Assembly (NCBI RefSeq): GCF_014298075.1
Contig: NZ_CP060418.1
Coordinates: forward strand, 4,836,001 to 4,900,000
Direction of reading: 5' to 3'
DNA from: Enterobacter sp. JUb54
GTDB lineage: Bacteria; Pseudomonadota; Gammaproteobacteria; Enterobacterales; Enterobacteriaceae
Length of the DNA stretch: 64,000 nucleotides
In this document: positions 9,976 to 20,565 of the stretch, piece by piece
How positions within the stretch are numbered: position 1 is the stretch's first letter
Layout of the letters: each line of letters starts with the position of its first letter
Notes under the pieces: model-generated
The model's database searches: none
What the model was told of the DNA's origin: nothing
Seen by the model: only the letters and a program-made list of their open reading frames with translations
Made by a program: the position numbers and the translations under genes

Positions 9976-11292
9976 ATGACACAGCAGGAATTTCTTTCTC
10001 GTCGCCAGGCACTGTTGGCGCAGATGCAGCCAGGCAGCGCGGCGCTGATTTTTGCCGCACCGGAAGCGGTACGTAGCGCAGATTCAGAATATCCCTACCG
10101 GCAGAACAGCGATTTTTGGTACTTCACGGGATTTAATGAGCCGGAAGCCCTGCTGGTGTTGATTAAAAGCGACGACACCCACAACCATAGCGTGCTGTTT
10201 AACCGCGTCCGCGATTTAACCGCCGAGATCTGGTTCGGTCGCCGTCTTGGGCAGGATGCGGCACCGGCGAAGCTGGGTGTCGATCGCGCCCTCGCATTTA
10301 GCGAAATTAATCAGCAGTTGTTCCAGCTGCTCAACGGCCTTGACGCTATCTACTTTGCGCAGGGCGAGTATGACTACGCGGACAAAATCGTCTTCAACGC
10401 GCTCGATAAACTGCGCAAAGGCTCGCGCCAGAATCTGCAGGCGCCAGGCTCGGTGGTTGACTGGCGGCCGATGGTGCATGAAATGCGCCTGTTTAAATCA
10501 GCACAAGAGCTGGAAGTCATGCGTCGTGCCGGCGAGATTTCCGCGCTGGCCCACACCCGCGCGATGCAGCACTGCCGCCCGGGGATGTTTGAATACCAGC
10601 TGGAAGGGGAAATTCTGCATGAATTTACCCGCCACGGCGCACGTTTCCCGTCCTATAACACCATCGTTGGCGGTGGAGAAAACGGCTGTATTCTTCACTA
10701 CACCGAAAACGAATCCGAACTGCGCGATGGCGATCTGGTCCTGATTGACGCCGGCTGCGAGTATCGCGGCTATGCCGGAGACATCACCCGTACGTTCCCG
10801 GTGAACGGCAAATTCAGCCCGGCACAGCGCGAGATTTACGATATCGTCCTCGAATCGCTCGACACGGCGCTGACGCTTTTCCGTCCCGGCACCTCGATTC
10901 AACAGGTGAACCAGCAGGTGGTGCGCATCATGATTAGCGGTCTGGTGCGCCTCGGTATCCTGAAAGGCGAAGTGGACGAGCTGATTGCGAACAATGCTCA
11001 TCGACCTTACTTCATGCATGGCCTGAGCCACTGGCTGGGGCTGGATGTCCATGATGTGGGCTTCTACGATGTTGAACGCTCGCGTCTTCTGGAGCCGGGA
11101 ATGGTGCTGACCGTTGAACCGGGTCTCTACATTGCCGTCGATGCCGATGTTCCGCCGCAGTATCGCGGGATTGGCGTGCGCATTGAAGACGATATCGTGA
11201 TCACCGCAGACGGTAACGAAAACCTGACCGCAGGCGTGGTGAAAAACGCCGACGATATCGAGGCGCTGATGGCGGCGGCCCGGCAGTCATGA
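9976..11292 (+). CDS. pepP: Xaa-Pro aminopeptidase II
   Basis: The 438-residue cytosolic metallopeptidase removes the N-terminal residue from peptides with proline in the second position. It has the N-terminal creatinase-like domain and the C-terminal pita-bread fold with dimanganese ligands visible in DAGCEYRGYAGDITRTF (two Asp), HGLSHWLGLDVHD (His), TVEPGLY (Glu) and GVRIEDD (Glu). A GAGGGGGCGTC leader precedes the ATG. Its stop overlaps the ubiH start by four bases, implying translational coupling. Confidence 0.97.
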   Translation: MTQQEFLSRRQALLAQMQPGSAALIFAAPEAVRSADSEYPYRQNSDFWYFTGFNEPEALLVLIKSDDTHNHSVLFNRVRDLTAEIWFGRRLGQDAAPAKLGVDRALAFSEINQQLFQLLNGLDAIYFAQGEYDYADKIVFNALDKLRKGSRQNLQAPGSVVDWRPMVHEMRLFKSAQELEVMRRAGEISALAHTRAMQHCRPGMFEYQLEGEILHEFTRHGARFPSYNTIVGGGENGCILHYTENESELRDGDLVLIDAGCEYRGYAGDITRTFPVNGKFSPAQREIYDIVLESLDTALTLFRPGTSIQQVNQQVVRIMISGLVRLGILKGEVDELIANNAHRPYFMHGLSHWLGLDVHDVGFYDVERSRLLEPGMVLTVEPGLYIAVDADVPPQYRGIGVRIEDDIVITADGNENLTAGVVKNADDIEALMAAARQS

Positions 11293-12467
11293 GCGTACTG
11301 ATCGTTGGCGGCGGGATGACCGGCGCGACGCTGGCGCTGGCAATTTCTCGCCTGACCAGAGGGGCGCTAGCGGTTCATCTGGTGGAGGCCGCACAGCCGG
11401 AATCGTCGCAACACCCTGGCTTTGACGCCCGCGCTATTGCGCTGGCGGCTGGCACCTGTCAGCAGCTGGCACGAGTGGGTATCTGGCAGGGAATAGCCGA
11501 TTGCGCGACGCCGATTCAGCGAGTCCACGTCAGCGATCGTGGGCATGCGGGCTTTGTCACACTCGATGCGCAGGATTACAACCTGGCCGCGCTGGGGCAG
11601 GTCGTCGAGCTCCACGATATTGGCCAGCGCCTTTTTGCGCAACTGCGTGAGGCGCCGGGTATCACTCTGCACTGTCCGGCGAAAGTCGAAGACGTCAGCC
11701 GATGGGAGGATGGCGTCAGTATCACGCTGGACAGCGGTCAGACGATTAGCGGTCAACTGCTGGTGGCCGCCGACGGCTCGCGCTCCACGCTGGGCGCCCG
11801 CTGCGGCATGAGCTGGCAGCAACAGCCCTATGAACAACTGGCGGTGATCGCCAACGTCAGTACCGCCTTGCCCCATGAAGGGCGGGCTTTTGAACGCTTT
11901 ACCGAGCATGGCCCGCTGGCGATGCTCCCCATGTCGCAGGGCCGCTGTTCACTGGTATGGTGTCACCCGCAATCGCAGCGTGAAGCGGTGCTGAGCTGGT
12001 CCGACGCGGAGTTTTGCGAACGGCTGCAGCAGGCATTCGGCTGGCGGTTGGGACGCATCACCCATGCCGGAACGCGTAGCGTTTATCCGCTGGCGCTGAC
12101 CACCGCGACGCGCCCGGTTGCGCATCGTCTGGCGCTGGTCGGCAACGCGGCGCAGACCCTGCATCCCATCGCCGGTCAGGGTTTTAACCTGGGCCTGCGG
12201 GATGTTATGAGTCTGGCGGAACTGCTGGCGCAGGCCAGTGCGAACGGCCAGGATCCCGGTGACTATTCGCTATTGTGCGATTATCAGGCGCGGCGGGCGG
12301 ATGACAAAGCCGCCACTATCGGCGTGACCGATGGGCTGGTGCATCTGTTTGCTAATCGTTGGGCGCCGCTGGTGGCGGGGCGCAACGCGGGTCTGATGGC
12401 CATGGAATTATTTACTCCGGCGCGTGATGCGCTGGCGCAGCGTACCCTCGGTTGGGTTCCCCGTTAA
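11289..12467 (+). CDS. ubiH: 2-octaprenyl-6-methoxyphenol 4-hydroxylase
   Basis: The 392-residue FAD monooxygenase acts in ubiquinone biosynthesis, hydroxylating the aromatic ring of the prenylated intermediate. Motifs are the N-terminal dinucleotide fold VGGGMTGATLAL, the internal DG motif (VAADGSRSTLG, near residue 160) and the second FAD motif VGNAAQTLHPIAGQGFNLGLRD near 285. It is coupled to pepP by an ATGA overlap and followed ten bases later by its paralogue ubiI. Confidence 0.97.
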   Translation: MSVLIVGGGMTGATLALAISRLTRGALAVHLVEAAQPESSQHPGFDARAIALAAGTCQQLARVGIWQGIADCATPIQRVHVSDRGHAGFVTLDAQDYNLAALGQVVELHDIGQRLFAQLREAPGITLHCPAKVEDVSRWEDGVSITLDSGQTISGQLLVAADGSRSTLGARCGMSWQQQPYEQLAVIANVSTALPHEGRAFERFTEHGPLAMLPMSQGRCSLVWCHPQSQREAVLSWSDAEFCERLQQAFGWRLGRITHAGTRSVYPLALTTATRPVAHRLALVGNAAQTLHPIAGQGFNLGLRDVMSLAELLAQASANGQDPGDYSLLCDYQARRADDKAATIGVTDGLVHLFANRWAPLVAGRNAGLMAMELFTPARDALAQRTLGWVPR

Positions 12468-12477
12468 GGAGTTAAAC

Positions 12478-13680
12478 GTGCAAAGTGTTGATGTTGCCAT
12501 TGTTGGCGGAGGCATGGTGGGGTTAGCGGTCGCCTGTGGTTTACAGGGGAGCGGGCTGCGGGTTGCGGTGCTGGAACAATCTGAGCCACAGCCGTTGAGC
12601 GCCGATGCGCCGCCGGCGCTGCGGGTTTCGGCCATTAACGCCGCCAGCGAAAAACTGCTCAGCAAGCTGGATGTCTGGCCGGCAATCCTTGCCCAGCGCG
12701 CCAGCTGTTACCATGGCATGGAAGTGTGGGATAAAGACAGCTTTGGCCGTATTTGCTTCGACGATCGCAGCATGGGCTTTAGCCATCTGGGTCATATTAT
12801 TGAAAACGCCATTGTCCATCACGCCTTGTGGCAGAAAGCCCAGCGCTGCGCTGATGTGACGCTGCTGGCACCGGCGCAGTTGCAACAGGTGGCGTGGGGC
12901 GAAAACGAGGCCTTCCTGAGTCTGCAGGACGGGACGATGCTGACAGCCCGACTGGTAGTGGGGGCCGATGGTGCAAACTCGTGGTTGCGCAACAAGGCGG
13001 ACATCCCGCTGACCTTCTGGGACTATCGCCATCATGCGCTGGTGGCCACGATCCGCACCGAAGATCCCCATCAGGCAATTGCCCGTCAGGCGTTCCACGG
13101 TGACGGCATTCTGGCCTTTCTGCCGTTAAGCGACCCGCACCTGTGCTCCATCGTCTGGTCGCTGTCGCCGCAGGAAGCGCAACGAATGCAGCAGGCGGAT
13201 GAGGCGGCCTTTAATCAGGCGCTGAATATCGCTTTCGATAATCGGCTGGGACTGTGCCACGTGGAAAGCGAGCGTCAGGTATTCCCGCTGACCGGTCGCT
13301 ACGCTCGGCAGTTTGCCGCCCATCGTCTCGCGCTGGTTGGCGACGCCGCCCATACCATCCATCCGCTGGCCGGGCAGGGGGTTAACCTGGGCTTTATGGA
13401 TGCCGCAGAGCTTATCGATGAACTCAGACGCCTGCATGCGCAGGGCAAAGATATTGGTCAGCATCTGTATCTGCGCCGCTATGAGCGCAGCCGCAAACAC
13501 AGCGCCGCGATGATGCTGGCGGGGATGCAGGGCTTTCGTGAAATGTTCTCCGGCAGCAACCCGGCGAAGAAACTGCTGCGCGATATCGGCCTCAAGCTGG
13601 CGGATACCTTGCCGGGCGTCAAACCGCAACTTATTCGTCAGGCGATGGGCCTGAACGATCTCCCCAGCTGGTTACGTTAA
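12478..13680 (+). CDS. ubiI: 2-octaprenylphenol 5-hydroxylase UbiI (VisC)
   Basis: The 400-residue FAD monooxygenase catalyses the C5 hydroxylation in aerobic ubiquinone synthesis. It shares the UbiH architecture: VGGGMVGLAVA at the N-terminus, GADGANSWLR near 160 and GDAAHTIHPLAGQGVNLGFMD near 290. The GTG start at 12478, behind AAGGAGTTAAAC, gives the known family length of 400; an in-frame ATG upstream inside ubiH is rejected. It closes the ygfB-pepP-ubiH-ubiI operon. Confidence 0.96.
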   Translation: MQSVDVAIVGGGMVGLAVACGLQGSGLRVAVLEQSEPQPLSADAPPALRVSAINAASEKLLSKLDVWPAILAQRASCYHGMEVWDKDSFGRICFDDRSMGFSHLGHIIENAIVHHALWQKAQRCADVTLLAPAQLQQVAWGENEAFLSLQDGTMLTARLVVGADGANSWLRNKADIPLTFWDYRHHALVATIRTEDPHQAIARQAFHGDGILAFLPLSDPHLCSIVWSLSPQEAQRMQQADEAAFNQALNIAFDNRLGLCHVESERQVFPLTGRYARQFAAHRLALVGDAAHTIHPLAGQGVNLGFMDAAELIDELRRLHAQGKDIGQHLYLRRYERSRKHSAAMMLAGMQGFREMFSGSNPAKKLLRDIGLKLADTLPGVKPQLIRQAMGLNDLPSWLR

Positions 13681-13698
13681 GCCCGTCACACTTCTCTT

Positions 13699-13723
13699 TC
13701 CCGGCCCTCGCGCCGGGTTTTCC
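13699..13723 (+). terminator. Terminator of the ubiH-ubiI operon
   Basis: The stem CCCGGC/GCCGGG is followed by TTTTCCC shortly after the ubiI stop. Confidence 0.7.
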
Positions 13724-14114
13724 CTTCTCATTTGAAATAAACTAATCTCACCCATTTTTTCGCATTAGTTTTATTAATGCCTGTCGTTTTTTGTCACGGA
13801 AAATAGGCCCGGTTTTTCGCATAAAATACCATCATGCTCGGCGTTATTGCTCAGTTATGTTAATTTTATGTGGCATAAATCGCTTTTTTCCAGTCGATAA
13901 CTCTGTAGTCTTTCTGGCGGATTTTGGTCATAAGCTAATGTGATGTCCTGATTTAGCTTATGGTTTAGCGCCGGGTTCGGTGGTAAGTTCAGGCAAAAGA
14001 GAACGTTTGCGTCGGCGTCTGATAACGGCACCGGCGGTCGATTTTATCGTGTGAAATCGCCCGGACAATCTCGCTCAACTCGTAGCTGCTTGCGTTTTAC
14101 TCGATGAGGAAAAG
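13724..14114 (+). promoter_or_regulatory. Upstream regulatory region of gcvTHP
   Basis: About 390 bases without a convincing gene separate ubiI from gcvT. The left half is AT-rich. In E. coli this region carries the GcvA, Lrp and PurR control of the glycine cleavage operon; individual sites were not assigned here. The length and position are consistent with conserved control. Confidence 0.5.
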
Positions 14115-15209
14115 ATGGCTCAACAGACTCCGTTGTATGAACAACACACGCTGTGCGGCGCTCGCATGGTGGACTTCCATGGCTGGATGATGCCGCTGCA
14201 TTACGGTTCCCAGATTGATGAGCACCACGCGGTGCGCAGCGATGCCGGAATGTTCGATGTATCTCACATGACCATCGTCGACTTCCACGGCAGCCGCATT
14301 CGGGAGTTCTTGCGCTATTTGCTGGCGAACGATGTGGCGAAGCTCACGGTCCCCGGCAAAGCGCTCTATAGCGGCATGCTTACCGCCTCCGCCGGCGTCA
14401 TCGATGACCTGATTGTCTATTTCCTCTCTGAAGATTATTTCCGCCTCGTTGTTAACTCCGCCACCCGTGAAAAAGACCTCGCCTGGATCACCCAGCAGGC
14501 TGAGCCGTATGGCCTTGAAATGACCGTTCGCGACGATCTTTCACTGATTGCCGTACAGGGACCGCAGGCGAAAGAGAAAGCAGCGACCCTGCTCACCGAG
14601 GCGCAGCGCCAGGCCGTTGCCGGGATGAAACCCTTCTTTGGCGTGCAGGCCGGCGATCTGTTTATTGCAACCACCGGTTACACCGGTGAAGCCGGGTACG
14701 AAATTGCGCTGCCAAATGAACAGGCGGCCGATTTCTGGCGTGGCCTGCTCGACGCTGGCGTGAAGCCTTGCGGCCTGGGCGCGCGCGATACCTTACGTCT
14801 GGAAGCCGGGATGAACCTGTATGGTCAGGAGATGGACGAAAGCATCTCTCCGCTGGCCGCCAACATGGGCTGGACCATTGCCTGGGAACCGGCTGACCGT
14901 GCGTTCATCGGCCGTGAAGCGCTGGAGCTGCAGCGTGAAAAAGGTACCGAGCAGCTGGTGGGCCTGGTGATGACCGAGAAAGGCGTACTGCGCGGTGGAC
15001 TGCCGGTGCGCTTTAGCGATGCCGAGGGCAATCAGAAAGAAGGTATTATTACCAGTGGCACCTTCTCCCCGACGCTGGGCTACAGTATCGCGCTGGCGCG
15101 CGTACCGGCCGGTATCGGCGAAACGGCCATCGTGCAGATTCGCAACCGCGAAATGCCGGTCAAGGTCACTAAACCTGTTTTTGTACGCAACGGCAAAGCC
15201 GTAGTGTGA
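14115..15209 (+). CDS. gcvT: Glycine cleavage T-protein (aminomethyltransferase)
   Basis: The 364-residue tetrahydrofolate-dependent aminomethyltransferase releases ammonia and forms 5,10-methylene-tetrahydrofolate from the aminomethyl-lipoyl H-protein. The GCV_T fold is recognisable from [18 protein letters not shown] and [17 protein letters not shown] (folate binding). It is the first gene of gcvTHP; 24 bases separate it from gcvH. Confidence 0.98.
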   Translation: MAQQTPLYEQHTLCGARMVDFHGWMMPLHYGSQIDEHHAVRSDAGMFDVSHMTIVDFHGSRIREFLRYLLANDVAKLTVPGKALYSGMLTASAGVIDDLIVYFLSEDYFRLVVNSATREKDLAWITQQAEPYGLEMTVRDDLSLIAVQGPQAKEKAATLLTEAQRQAVAGMKPFFGVQAGDLFIATTGYTGEAGYEIALPNEQAADFWRGLLDAGVKPCGLGARDTLRLEAGMNLYGQEMDESISPLAANMGWTIAWEPADRAFIGREALELQREKGTEQLVGLVMTEKGVLRGGLPVRFSDAEGNQKEGIITSGTFSPTLGYSIALARVPAGIGETAIVQIRNREMPVKVTKPVFVRNGKAVV

Positions 15210-15233
15210 TTCCCCCTTTTTGGAGAGCAATTG

Positions 15234-15623
15234 ATGAGCAACGTACCAGCAGAACTGAAATACAGTAAAGAACACGAATGGCTGCGCAAAGAAGCTGACG
15301 GCACCTACACCGTTGGGATCACCGAACATGCTCAGGAACTGCTTGGCGATATGGTCTTCGTTGACCTGCCGGACGTCGGCGCGACCGTTGAAGCGGGCGA
15401 CGACTGTGCGGTTGCCGAGTCGGTAAAAGCGGCATCTGATATTTACGCCCCGGTGAGCGGCGAGATTGTGGCAGTTAACGAAGAGCTGAATGACTCTCCG
15501 GAGCTGGTGAACAGCGACCCGTACGCTGACGGCTGGATCTTTAAAATCAAGGCCAGTGATGAAGCGCAGGTTGCGGCGTTGCTGGATGCGGCGGCTTACG
15601 CTGCGCTGCTGGAAAACGAATAA
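15234..15623 (+). CDS. gcvH: Glycine cleavage H-protein
   Basis: The 129-residue lipoyl carrier shuttles the aminomethyl group between P-, T- and L-proteins. The lipoylated lysine is in the ESVKAASD motif at residue 65 (counting Met1). The ATG at 15234, behind GGAGAGCAATTG, is preferred over the TTG three bases earlier. It is followed by a 113-base gap containing a strong hairpin before gcvP. Confidence 0.98.
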   Translation: MSNVPAELKYSKEHEWLRKEADGTYTVGITEHAQELLGDMVFVDLPDVGATVEAGDDCAVAESVKAASDIYAPVSGEIVAVNEELNDSPELVNSDPYADGWIFKIKASDEAQVAALLDAAAYAALLENE

Positions 15624-15634
15624 CCGCGTTGCCC

Positions 15635-15672
15635 CTTTCACGCCGCGGCGCCAGGCGCCGACGGCGTGAATG
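15635..15672. repeat. REP-like hairpin between gcvH and gcvP
   Basis: A long GC-rich inverted repeat (TTCACGCCG / CGGCGTGAA with an inner CGGCGCC / GGCGCCG stem) sits in the gcvH-gcvP gap. It lacks a T run, so it is more likely a REP-type element or an mRNA-stabilising stem than a terminator. Repeat status in the genome cannot be tested here. Confidence 0.55.
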
Positions 15673-15736
15673 ATTTTGCCTGTTCAGATAAGTAAAGACA
15701 CATACGATTCACTGCACGTTTCAGGAACCATCGCTC

Positions 15737-18610
15737 ATGACTCAGACTTTAGGTCAGCTTGAAAACCGCGGCGCCTTTATTGAACGTCACATCGGCCCGG
15801 ATGCTCAGCAACAGCAAGAGATGCTGAAAACCGTCGGCGCCGACTCGCTTAACGCCCTGATTGGCCAGATTGTGCCGCAGGATATTCAGCTGGCGACACC
15901 ACCTCAGGTGGGTGACGCAACCACCGAATTTGCCGCGCTGGCGGAACTGAAGGCGGTAGCCGGTCGTAACAAGCGCTTCAAGTCTTACATCGGCATGGGT
16001 TACACCGCCGTGCAGCTGCCGCCGGTTATTCAGCGCAATATGCTGGAAAACCCGGGTTGGTACACCGCCTATACGCCGTATCAGCCGGAAGTCTCCCAGG
16101 GTCGTCTGGAGTCGCTGCTGAATTTCCAGCAGGTGACCCTCGATCTGACCGGTCTGGATATTGCCTCTGCATCCCTGCTCGATGAAGCTACCGCCGGGGC
16201 AGAAGCGATGGCGATGGCCAAACGCGTCAGCAAACTGAAAAATGCTAACCGCTTCTTCGTGGCCGCGGATATTCACCCGCAGACCCTCGACGTGGTCCGC
16301 ACCCGTGCTGAAACCTTCGGTTTTGACGTCATCGTTGATGATGCTGAAAAAGCCCTCGACCATCAGGACGTGTTTGGCGTACTGCTGCAGCAGGTTGGCA
16401 CCACCGGTGAAATTCACGACTACAGCAAACTTATCGCCGAGCTGAAAGCACGCAAAGTCGTGGTCAGCGTCGCGGCAGACTTTATGACGCTGGTTCTGCT
16501 GACCGCTCCGGGCAAGCAGGGTGCCGACATCGTCTTCGGTTCCGCTCAGCGTTTCGGCGTACCGATGGGCTACGGCGGCCCGCACGCGGCCTTCTTCGCC
16601 GCGAAAGATGAATTCAAACGCTCTATGCCTGGCCGTATCATCGGCGTATCGAAAGATGCCGCGGGCAATACCGCGCTGCGTATGGCGATGCAGACTCGCG
16701 AGCAGCATATCCGCCGCGAGAAAGCGAACTCCAATATCTGTACTTCCCAGGTCCTGCTGGCCAACATCGCCAGCCTGTACGCGGTGTTCCACGGGCCAGC
16801 GGGTCTGAAGCGTATCGCCAGCCGCATCCATCGCCTGACGGATATCCTCGCCGACGGGCTGCAGAAAAAAGGGCTGAAGCTGCGTCATGCGCACTACTTC
16901 GACACCCTGTGCGTAGAAGTGGCCGACAAAGCCGCAGTGCTGGCACGTGCTGAAGCGCTGGAAATTAACCTGCGCAGCGATATTCACAACGCGGTCGGCA
17001 TCACTCTCGACGAAGCGACCACCCGCGAAGATGTTGTGAACCTGTTCCGCGCTATTATCGGCGACAATCACGGTCTGGATATCGACACGCTGGATAAAGA
17101 CGTGGCGCTCGACAGCCGTTCTATCCAGGAAAGCATGCTGCGTGATGATGCGATCCTGACGCATCCGGTGTTCAATCGCTACCATAGCGAAACCGAGATG
17201 ATGCGCTACATGCACTCGCTGGAGCGTAAAGATCTGGCGCTGAATCAGGCGATGATCCCGCTGGGTTCCTGCACCATGAAGCTTAACGCTGCGGCAGAAA
17301 TGATCCCGATCACCTGGCCGGAGTTCGCCGAGCTACACCCGTTCTGCCCGGCAGAACAGGCGGAAGGTTATCATCAGATGATCGCCCAGCTCTCCGACTG
17401 GCTGGTTAAACTGACCGGTTACGACGCCGTCTGCATGCAGCCGAACTCCGGCGCACAGGGCGAGTACGCGGGCCTGCTGGCGATTCGCCACTACCACGAG
17501 AGCCGCAATGAAGGCCATCGTGATATCTGCCTGATCCCAAGCTCTGCGCACGGCACCAACCCGGCATCGGCACAGATGGCCGGCATGCAGGTGGTGGTGG
17601 TGGCCTGTGATAAAAATGGCAACATTGACCTGGCGGATCTGCGCCTGAAGGCGGAGCAGGCGGGTGAGAATCTCTCCTGCATCATGGTCACCTACCCGTC
17701 CACTCACGGCGTGTACGAAGAGACTATCCGCGAAGTGTGCGAAATCGTGCATCAGTTCGGCGGCCAGGTTTATCTCGACGGCGCCAACATGAATGCTCAG
17801 GTGGGCATCACCTCGCCGGGCTTTATCGGCGCGGACGTGTCGCACCTTAACCTGCATAAAACCTTCTGCATTCCGCACGGCGGCGGCGGCCCGGGTATGG
17901 GACCGATTGGCGTCAAAGCGCACCTGGCACCGTTTGTTCCGGGCCACAGCGTGGTGCAAATCGAAGGCATGCTGACCCGTCAGGGCGCGGTATCTGCCGC
18001 ACCGTTCGGCAGCGCATCTATTCTGCCAATCAGCTGGATGTACATCCGCATGATGGGCGCAGAAGGGCTGAAGCAGGCGAGCCAGGTGGCTATCCTCAAC
18101 GCCAACTACATCGCGACCCGTCTGAAAGAGGCGTTCCCGGTGCTCTATACCGGTCGCGACGGCCGTGTGGCGCACGAATGTATTCTTGATATTCGTCCGC
18201 TGAAAGAAGAGACCGGCATCAGCGAGCTGGATATCGCCAAGCGTCTGATCGACTTTGGCTTCCATGCGCCGACCATGTCCTTCCCGGTCGCCGGAACCCT
18301 GATGGTTGAGCCGACCGAATCGGAAAGCAAAGTCGAGCTGGACCGCTTCATCGACGCGATGCTGGCGATTCGTGGTGAAATCGACCGCGTGAAAGCGGGC
18401 GAATGGCCGCTGGAAGATAACCCGCTGGTGAACGCGCCGCATACTCAGGGCGAGCTGGTGGCTGAATGGCCGCACCCGTATACCCGTGAGCTGGCGGTAT
18501 TCCCGGCTGGTCTGGATAACAAATACTGGCCGACGGTGAAACGTCTGGACGATGTCTACGGTGACCGCAACCTGTTCTGCTCCTGCGTCCCGATGAGCGA
18601 ATACCAGTAA
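15737..18610 (+). CDS. gcvP: Glycine cleavage P-protein (glycine decarboxylase)
   Basis: The 957-residue PLP enzyme decarboxylates glycine and loads the aminomethyl group onto H-protein lipoate. It is the single-chain form, fusing the catalytically inactive N-terminal half with the active C-terminal half. The PLP lysine is in [16 protein letters not shown], near residue 706, followed by a glycine-rich loop. Length equals that of E. coli GcvP. A terminator follows directly. Confidence 0.98.
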   Translation: MTQTLGQLENRGAFIERHIGPDAQQQQEMLKTVGADSLNALIGQIVPQDIQLATPPQVGDATTEFAALAELKAVAGRNKRFKSYIGMGYTAVQLPPVIQRNMLENPGWYTAYTPYQPEVSQGRLESLLNFQQVTLDLTGLDIASASLLDEATAGAEAMAMAKRVSKLKNANRFFVAADIHPQTLDVVRTRAETFGFDVIVDDAEKALDHQDVFGVLLQQVGTTGEIHDYSKLIAELKARKVVVSVAADFMTLVLLTAPGKQGADIVFGSAQRFGVPMGYGGPHAAFFAAKDEFKRSMPGRIIGVSKDAAGNTALRMAMQTREQHIRREKANSNICTSQVLLANIASLYAVFHGPAGLKRIASRIHRLTDILADGLQKKGLKLRHAHYFDTLCVEVADKAAVLARAEALEINLRSDIHNAVGITLDEATTREDVVNLFRAIIGDNHGLDIDTLDKDVALDSRSIQESMLRDDAILTHPVFNRYHSETEMMRYMHSLERKDLALNQAMIPLGSCTMKLNAAAEMIPITWPEFAELHPFCPAEQAEGYHQMIAQLSDWLVKLTGYDAVCMQPNSGAQGEYAGLLAIRHYHESRNEGHRDICLIPSSAHGTNPASAQMAGMQVVVVACDKNGNIDLADLRLKAEQAGENLSCIMVTYPSTHGVYEETIREVCEIVHQFGGQVYLDGANMNAQVGITSPGFIGADVSHLNLHKTFCIPHGGGGPGMGPIGVKAHLAPFVPGHSVVQIEGMLTRQGAVSAAPFGSASILPISWMYIRMMGAEGLKQASQVAILNANYIATRLKEAFPVLYTGRDGRVAHECILDIRPLKEETGISELDIAKRLIDFGFHAPTMSFPVAGTLMVEPTESESKVELDRFIDAMLAIRGEIDRVKAGEWPLEDNPLVNAPHTQGELVAEWPHPYTRELAVFPAGLDNKYWPTVKRLDDVYGDRNLFCSCVPMSEYQ

Positions 18611-18632
18611 TTAGCTGACTGGACTATCTTTT

Positions 18633-18659
18633 AAAGGCGCTTCGGCGCCTTTATTTTTT
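18633..18659 (+). terminator. Terminator of the gcvTHP operon
   Basis: The stem AAAGGCGC/GCGCCTTT with a TTCG tetraloop is followed by ATTTTTT, 22 bases after the gcvP stop. Confidence 0.9.
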
Positions 18660-18670
18660 GGGAGAGTCAT

Positions 18671-19414
18671 ATGGCTTTAGCACTGATTACCGGCGCCAGC
18701 CGGGGCATTGGCAGGGCAACCGCGCTGCTGCTGGCGCAGGAAGGTTATACCGTGGTGGTCAATTACCACCGCAATATCAATGCCGCGATGGCGGTAGTGA
18801 ATGAGATTGTCATTCTGGGCGGCAAGGCCGTGGCGCTACCCGCAGATATCAGCGATGAAGCCCAGGTCATGGCGATGTTCGACAGTATCGATAAGCTGGA
18901 TGAACCGTTGACCGCTCTGGTCAACAACGCGGGGATCCTGTTTACCCAGAGCACCATTGAAAACCTGACCGCCGAGCGGATTAACCAGGTGCTGAGCACC
19001 AATGTCACCGGCTATTTCCTCTGTTGTCGCGAGGCGGTGAAGCGGATGTCATTCAGGCATGACGGTAAAGGCGGGGCGATCGTCAACGTCTCGTCGGCGG
19101 CATCACGGTTGGGGGCGGCGGGTGAATATGTGGATTATGCCGCGTCGAAAGGCGCCGTGGATACGTTGACCACCGGGCTGGCGCTGGAAGTGGCAGCGCA
19201 GGGCATTCGCGTAAACGGCGTACGCCCTGGTTTTATCTATACCGAGATGCACGCCAGCGGCGGTGAGCCGGGGCGGGTGGATCGGGTAAAAGCCGCGCTA
19301 CCGATGCAACGCGGCGGTCAGCCCGAGGAAGTCGCGCAGGCTATCGCCTGGCTGCTGAGCGACAAGGCCTCCTACGTGACCGGTAGTTTCCTCGAACTGG
19401 CCGGTGGCAAATAA
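18671..19414 (+). CDS. ygfF: SDR-family oxidoreductase YgfF
   Basis: The 247-residue short-chain dehydrogenase has the cofactor motif TGASRGIG at residues 8-15, NNAG near 87, the catalytic Ser (VSSAAS) and YAASKG (Tyr and Lys) near 156-160. It is close to E. coli YgfF, annotated as an NAD(P)-binding sugar dehydrogenase-like protein with no firmly known substrate. It starts just after the gcvP terminator. In E. coli bglA is the next gene; here the scs genes lie between. Confidence 0.93.
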   Translation: MALALITGASRGIGRATALLLAQEGYTVVVNYHRNINAAMAVVNEIVILGGKAVALPADISDEAQVMAMFDSIDKLDEPLTALVNNAGILFTQSTIENLTAERINQVLSTNVTGYFLCCREAVKRMSFRHDGKGGAIVNVSSAASRLGAAGEYVDYAASKGAVDTLTTGLALEVAAQGIRVNGVRPGFIYTEMHASGGEPGRVDRVKAALPMQRGGQPEEVAQAIAWLLSDKASYVTGSFLELAGGK

Positions 19415-19431
19415 CCGGCACACCACTTATC

Positions 19432-19461
19432 ACCCCGGCTAAGCGTAGCGCAAGCCGGGGG
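19432..19461. repeat. REP-like stem-loop
   Basis: The imperfect palindrome CCCCGGCTAAGCGTAGCGCAAGCCGGGG lies between the convergent ygfF and scsD ends. It has the look of enteric REP elements and may also protect both transcript ends. Confidence 0.55.
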
Positions 19462-19962
19462 CTATGACGCCAGCCACAACCGCAGGCGCATTCCCCAACT
19501 GCTGGTCCAGCCGGTGGTGACCGACTTCACTTCGCCACCGGAGATAACGATCAGCGTCGGCGTGACCTGAACATCCCACTGCCGGGAAAGCTGGCCCTGG
19601 GGATCGTTCACCGTTGGCAGCATTAGCTTTTTCTGCGCCAGCCAGCGCGCCAGAGCGGCATCGTCCCCGGAGCGCAGCGCCACCGACATCACGTTTTCCC
19701 CGCGGCTCGCCAGGGCTGAGACCGACGGCGTGGTATAGCGACAGACCCCGCACCAGGTCGCCCAGACGTAGAGCAGCAACGGGCGCTGTTGGCTCATGGC
19801 GGCCAGATCGACCGTTTTGCCATCCAGCGTCTGTAATGGCGTGCTGGTAAAGTTCTGCGGCAGCGCGGGCTGGCGCAGATAATCCATCCCGGCGATGAGC
19901 GCTGCGGCGAGCAACAGCAGAATCACCAGTTCGCGTAGCCAGCGGCGTAATTTACTGACCAT
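19462..19962 (-). CDS. scsD: Thioredoxin-like membrane-anchored protein ScsD
   Basis: The 166-residue protein has one N-terminal membrane anchor (about residues 11-28) and a periplasmic TlpA/thioredoxin domain with the active site WCGVC near residue 72 and a cis-Pro loop VTPTL near 135. It is the last gene of the suppressor-of-copper-sensitivity set, overlapping the scsC end by 11 bases. In Salmonella Scs proteins protect periplasmic thiols from copper and oxidants; the role here is inferred from the family. Confidence 0.9.
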   Translation of the reverse strand: MVSKLRRWLRELVILLLLAAALIAGMDYLRQPALPQNFTSTPLQTLDGKTVDLAAMSQQRPLLLYVWATWCGVCRYTTPSVSALASRGENVMSVALRSGDDAALARWLAQKKLMLPTVNDPQGQLSRQWDVQVTPTLIVISGGEVKSVTTGWTSSWGMRLRLWLAS

Positions 19963-20563
19963 CGGCTTTTGCCAGCTGCGTTCTCACCAGCTCCTCCAGA
20001 TCGTTATAGGGAATGGCGCCGGCCACCATCTGATCGCCGATGATTGTCGCCGGGGTGCCCTGAATATTCAGCACCTGCGACAAAATCAGGTTCATCTTGA
20101 GGGGATCCATGGTCTGGTCATCAATCTTTACGCCGTCGGTTGCCGTTTTCTGGCGGGCGGCAAGAATGCTGGCATCATCGTGATAACCTTTTTTCGCCAT
20201 CAGACGCTGGTGCAGCGGCCAGAATTTATCCGGCTGCTGGCGCCACGTAGAGAGCGCAGCTTTGGCGGCGTTGACCGAGCTCTGGCCTTTAAACGGCAGC
20301 AGCTTCACGATCAACAGAACGTCAGGATTTTCGCGAACGATCTTCTCCAGTTGCGGATCGAACTGCTTGCAGTAGGGGCAGTTGTAATCGGTAAACGAAA
20401 CGATCGTCAGGCGCGGATTTTTGGCGCCAAGTCGTGGGCTGTCGGGGTCGTTGAACAGCAGCTTTGCCAGCTGGTCGTCGGCGGATGAGTCGGGTTGTTC
20501 AGCCGGGGCGGCCAGGCTGAAGGTGGACAGACACAGCAGAAACAGAGCGGTGATGATTCTCAT
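19952..20563 (-). CDS. scsC: DsbA/DsbG-like periplasmic thiol protein ScsC
   Basis: The 203-residue protein has a signal peptide (about residues 1-18, ending SLA-AP) and a DsbA-like thioredoxin fold with the active site CPYC near residue 63 and a cis-Pro loop GTPAT near 169. In other bacteria ScsC is a disulfide isomerase or reductant partner of ScsB and sequesters copper. It starts two bases after the scsB stop, consistent with translational coupling. Confidence 0.92.
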   Translation of the reverse strand: MRIITALFLLCLSTFSLAAPAEQPDSSADDQLAKLLFNDPDSPRLGAKNPRLTIVSFTDYNCPYCKQFDPQLEKIVRENPDVLLIVKLLPFKGQSSVNAAKAALSTWRQQPDKFWPLHQRLMAKKGYHDDASILAARQKTATDGVKIDDQTMDPLKMNLILSQVLNIQGTPATIIGDQMVAGAIPYNDLEELVRTQLAKADGQ

Positions 20564-20565
20564 GA

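Noticed and set aside
15749..17215. 488-residue minus-strand frame opposite gcvP
   Set aside because: It is the antisense shadow of a GC-rich, codon-biased gene; no family motif and very His/Gln/Arg-rich composition.
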